Shown one piece after another: positions 37,931-45,124 of a DNA stretch of 64,000 bases (positions are counted from its first letter, which is position 1; each line of letters starts with the position of its first letter). Below the pieces are notes generated by a model. It was not told the DNA's origin and searched no databases. It worked only from the letters and a program-made list of their open reading frames with translations. The position numbers and the translations under genes are program-made. Source of the DNA: Pseudomonas oryzihabitans (GTDB taxonomy: Bacteria > Pseudomonadota > Gammaproteobacteria > Pseudomonadales > Pseudomonadaceae); the NCBI RefSeq assembly GCF_006384975.1, contig NZ_CP021645.1, forward strand, positions 62,001 to 126,000. Direction: 5' to 3'.

Positions 37931-39523
37931 ATGGCACAACGACTGATCGTCCCGGTAAAGGCGCCATACGGCGCCCTTGCCGCCAAGCTGTCCCAGGTCG
38001 ATGAGGACATCAGCCACCCAGTGCAGGCGGGTGGCTGCTTCATCAAAGGGACGCGCGTTCATACCAAGGACGGGCTCAAGCCGATCGAGGAGATCAAGGT
38101 CGGCGACTGGGTGCTCTCCAGTCCTGAGGATGGCAGCGGCAGCCCTGAGTACAAGCGGGTGGTCAGAACCTTTAAGCATGAGCGACAGACTATTGTCCGC
38201 GTCACTATCCACCCTGAGGGGTGGGAGCCATCGGACAGCTTTTATGCCATCGTGGCGACCGGAAACCACCCATTTTGGGTGGAAGGCGTCGGTTGGACAC
38301 GGGCTGATGCGCTCAAACCCCAGCAATGGTTGCGCCAAGAGGATGGCGGTCTGGCTTATGTGGGCGGCGTGAGCCAAGTATACCGTGTAGGGAAGGAGGG
38401 TATTGGCTGGATCCAGGATACAAATAGCTTGAAAGGTCGAGGCAGAGTCTTCGATTACGCTAATTACGCAGTCATTGGTGAGTCCGAACAGAAGAAATAC
38501 ACCTATCTGCCTGATGAAATACTGGCGAGCGATGATCCCTACCTGCGTGTGGCTGTATACAATTTGGAAGTTGGGGATTTCCATACCTATTACGTCGGTG
38601 CCAAGGGATTCTGGGTGCACAACACGAATTGTGAGAGAGTGCGGCTTGCCAATAGCAAAAGTTTTGGGCATCCAGTCGGTGCCGCTTTGCGGCAAAGAAG
38701 CAAGGAAGAAGCGCAGCATGATACCGAGAAGAAAAGAGCCTGCTTCGTCGCCGGTACCTTGGTTCATACCAAGGAGGGACTCAGGCCTATCGAACAGATC
38801 GAGGTAGGTGATTATGTCTTGTCCAAGCCGGAGAGTGGCGAGGGAGAGGTCGCCTACAAACGTGTCGTGCGTACAGTGAAACGGGAGAATTGCGAAACGT
38901 GGTTTGTTTCTTGGTTTGACGAGAACTTGCACGAAGAGGCCGCGGCCAAGCGTATTACGCAGCAACAGTATCTGGACGCTCACGGCAACAGCTTTGTGAT
39001 TACTACCCCTGACCACCCATTCTGGGTAGTGGAGTCCGATGAGGACAAGTTGTTTCATGCCAGCAACCGCATACTTGATGCTTACGAGGATCGGCCTTGG
39101 CCTCGCAGAGAGTGGGTTCGAGCAGACTTGCTGGCGCCAGGTATGAAGCTGATGTTGCATGACGGTCGTATTGTAGAGGTATGGGCGTCTATTCCTGCTT
39201 ATCAAGCAGGTAAAGCAAACCAAGTATGGACTCCCTATGGAGAACTAGAAGGTGGGACTGCCGGGATACTTATTAATCTTGATGGTCGTGTTCTGCCAGA
39301 GGTTCCGCTGGCGGGACGTAGAGTTATGGGGGATGAGTTTTGGAAATACGTTAATCTGAATCCTAATGAAGCCTGCTATGAAGGCGACCCGCCAGGAACA
39401 GTTAAAAGCTCTTGGTTTCACACTACGGTCCATAATATGGAGGTCGAGGACTACCATACCTATTTTGTGGATGCCTTAGGAGTGTGGGTGCACAATACCA
39501 ATTGTTATGATGTGAGCCTCTAA
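37931..39523 (+). CDS. Orphan double-Hint protein (displaced exoprotein tip cassette)
   Basis: A 530-residue protein whose ATG comes three bases after the giant gene's stop. It has two different Hint domains. The first (Cys at residue 36, GCFIKGTRVHT; end FWVHNTNCE, then RVRLANS) matches the giant protein's own Hint almost residue for residue, and the match already begins in the preceding AAKLSQVDEDI segment. The second (ACFVAGTLVHT, TTPDHPFWVV, end VWVHNTNC) is another subtype; it ends the protein with YDVSL, with no effector after it. A 27-residue linker joins them. Only a weak AGG precedes the start, and there is no secretion signal. This is the layout of an orphan tip of CdiA/Rhs-like loci: a donor that could recombine into the giant gene. 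Whether it is translated alone is unknown. Confidence 0.8.
   Translation: MAQRLIVPVKAPYGALAAKLSQVDEDISHPVQAGGCFIKGTRVHTKDGLKPIEEIKVGDWVLSSPEDGSGSPEYKRVVRTFKHERQTIVRVTIHPEGWEPSDSFYAIVATGNHPFWVEGVGWTRADALKPQQWLRQEDGGLAYVGGVSQVYRVGKEGIGWIQDTNSLKGRGRVFDYANYAVIGESEQKKYTYLPDEILASDDPYLRVAVYNLEVGDFHTYYVGAKGFWVHNTNCERVRLANSKSFGHPVGAALRQRSKEEAQHDTEKKRACFVAGTLVHTKEGLRPIEQIEVGDYVLSKPESGEGEVAYKRVVRTVKRENCETWFVSWFDENLHEEAAAKRITQQQYLDAHGNSFVITTPDHPFWVVESDEDKLFHASNRILDAYEDRPWPRREWVRADLLAPGMKLMLHDGRIVEVWASIPAYQAGKANQVWTPYGELEGGTAGILINLDGRVLPEVPLAGRRVMGDEFWKYVNLNPNEACYEGDPPGTVKSSWFHTTVHNMEVEDYHTYFVDALGVWVHNTNCYDVSL
38741..39496 (+). other. Hint domain, type 2, second domain of the double-Hint protein
   Basis: It has a complete set of Hint residues: Cys at 38741, TTPDHPFWV as block B, and a C-terminal His-Asn at 39491-39496. 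A long insertion between block B and the end (PWPRREWVRADLLAPGMK and beyond) separates it from type 1. The same subtype recurs in degraded form at 39660. Confidence 0.8.
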
Positions 39524-39659
39524 AGAGCAGTAGGGTTTTACAGCGTGAGGGGTAGGGGCGCCTCAAGAGCCGTAATGCGAACTACAAGCATGAGGCATCA
39601 AGGAGGGGCATTTAGCCCGGGCAAAAAGAGCACGGCGACTTTTTCTGCAGGGAGGGGCT

Positions 39660-40457
39660 ATGCAAATAGGTTTCGTCGCGGGAACTTTAGTCCACACCAA
39701 GGATAGGCTCAGACCCGTTGAGCAGATCGCAGTAGGCGACTATGTCTTGTCCAAGTCGGAGAGTGGCGAGGGAGAGGTCGCCTACAAACGTGTTGTCCGT
39801 ACAGTGAAGCGGGAGAATTGCGAGACTTGGCTTGTTTCTTGGTACGACATGAGCCTGCACGAAGAGGCCGCGGCCAAGCGAACCACCCAGCAACAGTATC
39901 TGGACGCCCACGATAACAGCTTTGTGATTACCACACCTGACCACCCATTCTGGGTGGTGGAGTCCGATCAGGATGAATTGTTTCATGCCGACAGCCGTAT
40001 CCTTGATGCTTACGAGAATCGGCCTTGGCCTTGCAGGGAGTGGGTCCGAGCAGATTTGCTGGCGCCAGGTATGAAACTGATGTTGCATGATGGCTGTATT
40101 GTAAAGGTATCTCAGTCTATTCCGGCTTATCAAACAGACAAAACGAATCAAATATGGAATCCCTATGGGACCTTGGAGCCTGGGACTACCGGAGTTTTTA
40201 TTAGCCTTGAGAACAATCGCGTTCTGCCCGAGGTTCCGATAGAGGGGGATCGTGCTATGGAGGATGAGTTTTGGACGCACGTGAACCTGAATCCTAATAA
40301 TGCCTGTTATGAGGGCGATCCGCCAGGAACACTGAGAAGCTCTTGGTACCATGCTACGGTTTATAATGTGGAAGTCGAGGACTACCATACCTATTTTGTG
40401 GATACCCTGGGTGTGTGGGTGCGCCATGTTGATTTTATAGCGAGCCCTGAAGGTTAA
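39660..40457 (+). CDS. Decayed orphan Hint protein, type 2
   Basis: A 265-residue protein covering one type 2 Hint domain almost exactly. At both protein and DNA level it matches the second Hint of the preceding gene over nearly all its length. The catalytic ends are lost: the nucleophilic Cys is Gly (IGFVAGT in place of ACFVAGT) and the closing His-Asn is Arg-His (VWVRHVDF in place of VWVHNTNC). The protein ends FIASPEG with no effector. The start codon sits only three codons before the old Cys position, behind GGGAGGGG, so it may be a new start made after truncation. It is most likely a non-functional relic of a cassette or a silent sequence donor. Its block B, TTPDHPFWVV, is intact. Confidence 0.65.
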   Translation: MQIGFVAGTLVHTKDRLRPVEQIAVGDYVLSKSESGEGEVAYKRVVRTVKRENCETWLVSWYDMSLHEEAAAKRTTQQQYLDAHDNSFVITTPDHPFWVVESDQDELFHADSRILDAYENRPWPCREWVRADLLAPGMKLMLHDGCIVKVSQSIPAYQTDKTNQIWNPYGTLEPGTTGVFISLENNRVLPEVPIEGDRAMEDEFWTHVNLNPNNACYEGDPPGTLRSSWYHATVYNVEVEDYHTYFVDTLGVWVRHVDFIASPEG

Positions 40458-40867
40458 CAGGTATTTGTGGTGCGGCTGGTGAACATAATTGCTATGTAAG
40501 TTTGCTGTCGCCTGCGCAGCACAAGTGGAGATCTTGTCAGGGACGTGGTTTTTTGCGGCGCAAGCCCTCTCTCTTCGGCCCAACACCAACGTCAGAATCC
40601 ACCCTTCTGCAAATAGCTGAGTAATCAGAGGAGCGCGCTTGTACCAAGGCGGAATCTCGGAACTGTTGACTAGATTAGAGTCCGCATAGGGCGCTTTTAC
40701 CTGTGTGAATTTTACCGCCCGTGGAGAGTTGGTATGGCCTTTGGGCGGTGCAAGAGACCGCACAGCCCCGATTTCAGCCCCTACAGCGCCTAGCGGCTGA
40801 AATCCTCGGCATCCCGCAGTAGCTTCGAACCGTTGCGTCACGTGATCAGCAGGGCAAAGCCTACGCC
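40458..40867. other. Non-coding spacer with inverted repeats between Hint cassettes
   Basis: About 410 bases without a convincing gene. Two inverted repeats are visible: ACCGCCC at 40714-40720 with GGGCGGT at 40743-40749, and ATTTCAGC at 40771-40778 with GCTGAAAT at 40796-40803. The second could act as a terminator-like hairpin, though no T-run follows. At 40824-40835 the bases CTTCGAACCGTT resemble the start of the repeated cassette (CTCGAACCG at 41020), a possible scar of an earlier recombination. Confidence 0.45.
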
Positions 40868-43273
40868 TTGGCGCTGCATCTATACCGAATGGAGATCGGT
40901 GTGTATTCATCACTGAAAAAGCTAGTGGTCGATCGAGCATGGGAAGGCTGGAGACCGCATCATCTGCTTTTGGGTCGGGGCCCTGCCATTTGCCTTGGGT
41001 TCGCTAGCCGGTCCTGGCTCGAACCGCTGCAGAAAAGGGTCCAGGACGCGATCAACGACTTGAGGCTATCAAGCAAGGCCTTGCTCGAAGCCATTGCCGA
41101 CAAGCTGCCCAAGGTCGACGGGGATATTCGTTACCCGTCGCCGGTCAGCGGGTGCTTCATCAAAGGCACGCGCGTTTATACGAAGGACGGTAAGAAGCCG
41201 ATTGAGGAAATCCAGGTAGGGGACTGGGTACTTTCCAGTCCCGAGGACGGTTCCGGGCAGCCGGAATACAAGCGCGTGGTCAGAACCTTTGCGCATGATC
41301 CTCAGCCTATTTTCAATATAGGCATTCATCCAGAAGGCTGGGTTTTCCCCGATCCCTCCTATTTCGTTGTGGCGACAGGAAACCACCCCTTCTGGGTGGA
41401 GGGTATTGGCTGGACACGAGCTGATGAACTCAAACCTATGCAGTGGTTACGCCAGGGTGATGGCTGTCGTGCCTTTGTAGGGGCCATAAGTCGGATATAC
41501 CGCACGGGGCAAGAGGGCATTGGCTGGGTTTCGAGTACGCTGGGCCCGGATGGGCATGGCTCGGTATTCGATTACGCCAATTACGCTGCTGTCGATGAGT
41601 CAGTGGAGGAGAAATTCCTCTATCTTCCCACCGAGGTGCTAGCAAGTGACGATCCCTACCTACGAGTGCCTGTTTTCAACCTAGAGGTTGAAGACTTCCA
41701 TACCTATTACGTAGGCGGGAAGCACGGCTTCTGGGTTCGCAGTGCGACTGACCGAGGCCAAGAGACAACGGAAGGTAGCCTGCCTGAGGGCGAGCAACGG
41801 GTAATCACTTCCCCGCTAGCGGATTCGCCCGTTAGCCAGTCGCGGATAGGCACGTCCAGTGGGAGGGGTGGCTGGCAGCGAAAGATGCGGTGGTCGTGGC
41901 TCATCGTGCTGCTGGGCGCCGTGAGTGTCCAGGCGCAGCCCCTTTCCTTGAGGGATTTGCTGGAGCGTGCCCGTACCAGCGAGCCGACGTTCCTGGGGAC
42001 CAAGGCTGCGGTTTTGGCCGCGCAGGCCCGTGAGAAGCAGGCCTTCGGCGCTCTGTTGCCCCAGCTCAGTATGAGTGCCGGCACCCATGCCAATTCACGT
42101 AACTACCAGACTCGCGACGATACTACGCCCAGGGCCAGTGACGAATACAACAACCACTCGACGCAACTGAGCCTGACACAGCCGCTCTGGCGTCCTGCCG
42201 ACCTGGTGGGGGTGGAGCAGGCGAAGATCATGGTGGCTCAGGCCGAGTATCAACTGACCGCCGCGGAACAGGAATTGGCGGCTCGGCTGGTGGAGGCCTG
42301 GTTCGATCTGCTGGCCGCCCGGGATGCGAAAGCCTTCGCCGACCAGCAGGTAGCCGCGCTCGAGCAGCAATGGCGGGTGTCGGTTCGCGCTGAAGAGTTG
42401 GGCGGCGGCAGCCATCCCCAGACCGAGGAGGCCTTGGCCAAGCTCGAGCAGGCGCGGGCGGACGGTGTCGTCGCCGAGGCGGAGATCGAGCTCAAGCGCG
42501 CCGCCCTGGAGCAGTGGGTCGGGCCGCTACAGGACCTCGACTTGCCGCACCTGATCGGCTCCGTGGAGCTGCTCGACCCGGCGACGCAGACATTGGATGC
42601 CTGGTTGCGCGAGGTGCAAGCGGGTAATCCAACCGTATTGGCCGCGCAGCGGGCCTATGAAGCTGCCGGAGCCGAGGTGCTCAAGCAGCGTGCCGGGCAT
42701 TCCCCTACCCTGGACCTGGTGGCCAGCTATGGCAAGAACAGCCAGGCGGTGGGTGGCTTTCCCGGGCAGGCCGGCTATGACATCACTCAAGGCAGTATCG
42801 GGGTGCAACTGAACGTACCGCTTTTTTCGGGCGGCGCTCAATCGGCCAAGGTGGCCGAGGCCTTGGCCCAGGAAGAGCGAGCCAGCCAGGAGCTCGAAGC
42901 AGCCCGACGCTCCGCCATACTGGCGGCCAAGCGCGCCTGGTTCACCTGGCGCGGTGCGGTGGCCCGCGCGGCGGCGGGTGCCCAGAGCATTCGCGCGGCC
43001 CGTGTGGAATTAGCCCGCGCCGGCCGGGGCAATGAGCGGGGCTTGCAGACCCGTCTGGAGATCCTGCAGGCCGAGCAGCAACTGCGTGCCGGCCAGCGCG
43101 ATTTCTCCAAGGGACGCTACGATCAGATCGTCTCGGTCATCCGTCTCAAGGCGGCGGCGGGTACCTTGCTGCTGACCGATGTCACCAGGATCGACAGGCT
43201 GTTGGTGCCGTTGCGCGAGGCGGCCGACCCCAGGCTCCCCGTTCGCCTGGCCGGCGTGGAGGATCGACGATGA
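40868..43273 (+). CDS. Hint cassette fused in frame to a TolC-family outer-membrane channel
   Basis: One open frame carries two unrelated parts. Residues about 50-292 are a type 1 Hint cassette, starting at LEPLQKRVQDAINDL just as in the giant protein, with Cys at residue 96 (GCFIKGTRVYT) and TGNHPFWVE; its end reads FWVRSAT, so the closing His-Asn is lost. After a polar linker, a TolC-family protein begins at the ATG at 41885 (residue 340) with a clean signal peptide, MRWSWLIVLLGAVSVQA; the remaining 462 residues are the usual size for TolC, with two Gln/Ala-rich helical repeats and the APTLDLVAS-like strand. 41885 is therefore the likely true TolC start, but only weak AAAG precedes it, so readthrough or coupling from the Hint part is possible. 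The frame opens with TTG; an ATG lies at 40889. The TGA overlaps the next ATG. Its role is the outer-membrane duct of the exporter. Confidence 0.85.
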   Translation: MALHLYRMEIGVYSSLKKLVVDRAWEGWRPHHLLLGRGPAICLGFASRSWLEPLQKRVQDAINDLRLSSKALLEAIADKLPKVDGDIRYPSPVSGCFIKGTRVYTKDGKKPIEEIQVGDWVLSSPEDGSGQPEYKRVVRTFAHDPQPIFNIGIHPEGWVFPDPSYFVVATGNHPFWVEGIGWTRADELKPMQWLRQGDGCRAFVGAISRIYRTGQEGIGWVSSTLGPDGHGSVFDYANYAAVDESVEEKFLYLPTEVLASDDPYLRVPVFNLEVEDFHTYYVGGKHGFWVRSATDRGQETTEGSLPEGEQRVITSPLADSPVSQSRIGTSSGRGGWQRKMRWSWLIVLLGAVSVQAQPLSLRDLLERARTSEPTFLGTKAAVLAAQAREKQAFGALLPQLSMSAGTHANSRNYQTRDDTTPRASDEYNNHSTQLSLTQPLWRPADLVGVEQAKIMVAQAEYQLTAAEQELAARLVEAWFDLLAARDAKAFADQQVAALEQQWRVSVRAEELGGGSHPQTEEALAKLEQARADGVVAEAEIELKRAALEQWVGPLQDLDLPHLIGSVELLDPATQTLDAWLREVQAGNPTVLAAQRAYEAAGAEVLKQRAGHSPTLDLVASYGKNSQAVGGFPGQAGYDITQGSIGVQLNVPLFSGGAQSAKVAEALAQEERASQELEAARRSAILAAKRAWFTWRGAVARAAAGAQSIRAARVELARAGRGNERGLQTRLEILQAEQQLRAGQRDFSKGRYDQIVSVIRLKAAAGTLLLTDVTRIDRLLVPLREAADPRLPVRLAGVEDRR
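41153..41743 (+). other. Hint domain, type 1, third copy, upstream of TolC
   Basis: Third copy of the Hint module of the giant protein; similarity starts upstream at about 41020 (LEPLQKRVQDAINDL) and ends at GFWVRS. The nucleophile Cys and block-B His are kept, but the final His-Asn is changed to Arg-Ser. C-terminal cleavage should be impaired, while an N-terminal thioester step could still occur. Confidence 0.8.
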
Positions 43274-45117
43274 GCACGGTCATCGATTCCGCCGCCGTCG
43301 CGCCGGGCACGTCGGCCCGGGATGCCGCTGCCGAGTGGGAGGCCTTTGCCTCCTCGCGGACGGGCGAGGCCAGATGTCGTGCCTGGCTGGCGCTGCTCTG
43401 CGGTCGTTTGCCCGCTATCCGAGCGGGTGCCATCTTGCTCGAGAATCCGGCGGACCACAGCTATGGCCCCGTGGCCGTGTGGCCGAAGGCGGGGCCCGAG
43501 TTGGGCCGCCTGGGCGCGGTGGTCGAATCGACGTTGCAGCTGCACCAAAGTGTGGTGAAGGCGGGGCCGGATGGCACCGTGCATCTCGGTTATCCGCTGC
43601 GGATCGATGATCGCGTCGTCGGGGTGGTGACGTTGGAGTCAACGATCTCCGAGCGCGAGGCGCCCGAGGTACTGCGGGAGGTTCACTGGGGCGCCGCCTG
43701 GTTGGTGGACATGCTGGCAGGACGGGAGCGAGTCGAAGCCACCCAGGCTCGCGATCGCTTGGGTTCCGTGCTGGAAGTGGTGGCGGCATCCCTGCGTCAT
43801 GGCCAGAAACTCCAGCAGGCGATGTTCGAACTCGCCAACGCCTTGCGGCTGCACCTGGACTGCACCCGCGCGGCCATCGGCCTGACGGACCAGGCGACGG
43901 TCCGCCTCATTGCCCTGTCGGATGCCGCCTCTTTCGACAAGCACACGTCCCTGGTCAAGAGCTACCAGAAGGCCATGGACGAAGCCTACGACGCCCACCG
44001 CATCCTGCAGTCGCCAGTGCCCGAGGAGGGAGCTGAGGGCCAGACACCACTGCATGATGCGCTACGCGCACTGTCGGGTGCCGAAGCGGTCTTGTCCTAT
44101 CCATTGGTGGTGGGTGCTCGCTGCCTCGGCGTCATTACCCTGGAGCGGGAGAGCAAGGCCTTCACCACGCAGGACCAGGTCTGGCTGGATGCCTTCGGCG
44201 CGCTGGCGGCGCCTATCATCGAGCAGAAGCGCTCGGCCGAGCGAGGTGTGCTACGCCGCCTGAACGATGATGTGCGCGGTGTTTTCGAGAAGCTGTTCGG
44301 GCCGCGCCACCTGACCTGGAAGGTGGCTACGGCGGCTGTGCTGTGTGCGGTGGCGCTGCTGGTACTGGTACCCATCGACTATCGGGTGTCGGCCAAGACC
44401 GTGGTGGAAGGCGAAGTGCAGCGGGTAGTGGCGGCGCCGTTCGATGGCTTCATCAACAGTGCCTATGTGCGTGCGGGCGATACCGTGAAGCGCGATCAAC
44501 TCCTCGCATTGCTGGACGAGCGTGACCTGCGCATCGAAGAGGCACGTTGGGCGAGCGAGCGCGATCAGTACGAGAACCGCCTGCGTGAAGCCACTGCCAA
44601 GCATGACCTGACGGCCATGGAGGTGGTGGGGGCGCAACTGCGCCAGGCGTCGGCCCAACTCAGGCTGATCACGGAGAAGATCGCCCGCGCGCGCCTGACC
44701 GCGGCCTTCGACGGCATCGTGGTATCCGGCGATCTGAGCCAGCAGATCGGTGCGCCGGTGGAGGCGGGCAAGACGTTGTTCGAGATCGCCCCGCTGCACA
44801 GTTACCGGGTCATCCTCCAGGTGGACGAACGTGAAATCCGCCATGTGCAGGTAGGGCAGTCCGGTCGACTGGTGATGACCGGCATCGCCGGCGAACCCAT
44901 GCCATTCCAAGTGGCGAAGGTAACGCCAGTGGCAACCGCGCAGGACGGGCGAAATTTCTTCCGGGTCGAGGCGAATCTGGCCGAGGCGTCGCTGCGACTA
45001 AGGCCCGGCATGGAGGGCGTTGGGAAGATCGAGGTTGGCAGTCGCTCGCTGTGGTGGGCGCTGACCCATGGCTTCAGCGATTGGCTCACCCTGTGGTTGT
45101 GGACCTGGATGCCATAG
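43270..45117 (+). CDS. GAF domain-HlyD membrane fusion protein
   Basis: Protein of 615 residues. The N-terminal 340 residues are soluble and contain one or two GAF-like domains (for example VLSYPLVVGARCLGVITLERE, about 275-295). A single transmembrane helix follows at about 349-372 (VATAAVLCAVALLVLVPI). The C-terminal part is a HlyD adaptor: barrel half VVAAPFDGFINSAYV, coiled hairpin about 415-475, barrel half ARLTAAFDGIVVSG, then the beta domain through LRPGMEGVGKIEVG. GAF domains bind small ligands and here would face the cytoplasm, so export could be tied to a cytoplasmic signal; that is inference. Its ATG overlaps the TolC stop (ATGA), and the M50 gene begins seven bases after it, so the genes are co-transcribed and probably form one complex. 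Confidence 0.88.
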   Translation: MSTVIDSAAVAPGTSARDAAAEWEAFASSRTGEARCRAWLALLCGRLPAIRAGAILLENPADHSYGPVAVWPKAGPELGRLGAVVESTLQLHQSVVKAGPDGTVHLGYPLRIDDRVVGVVTLESTISEREAPEVLREVHWGAAWLVDMLAGRERVEATQARDRLGSVLEVVAASLRHGQKLQQAMFELANALRLHLDCTRAAIGLTDQATVRLIALSDAASFDKHTSLVKSYQKAMDEAYDAHRILQSPVPEEGAEGQTPLHDALRALSGAEAVLSYPLVVGARCLGVITLERESKAFTTQDQVWLDAFGALAAPIIEQKRSAERGVLRRLNDDVRGVFEKLFGPRHLTWKVATAAVLCAVALLVLVPIDYRVSAKTVVEGEVQRVVAAPFDGFINSAYVRAGDTVKRDQLLALLDERDLRIEEARWASERDQYENRLREATAKHDLTAMEVVGAQLRQASAQLRLITEKIARARLTAAFDGIVVSGDLSQQIGAPVEAGKTLFEIAPLHSYRVILQVDEREIRHVQVGQSGRLVMTGIAGEPMPFQVAKVTPVATAQDGRNFFRVEANLAEASLRLRPGMEGVGKIEVGSRSLWWALTHGFSDWLTLWLWTWMP

Positions 45118-45124
45118 GTGAATC

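Noticed and set aside
37829..39223. Minus-strand frame of 464 codons opposite the double-Hint gene
   Set aside because: Antisense shadow: similar frames appear opposite every Hint copy (also 39687-40940), because the sense sequence is conserved. The plus-strand Hint motifs are unmistakable.
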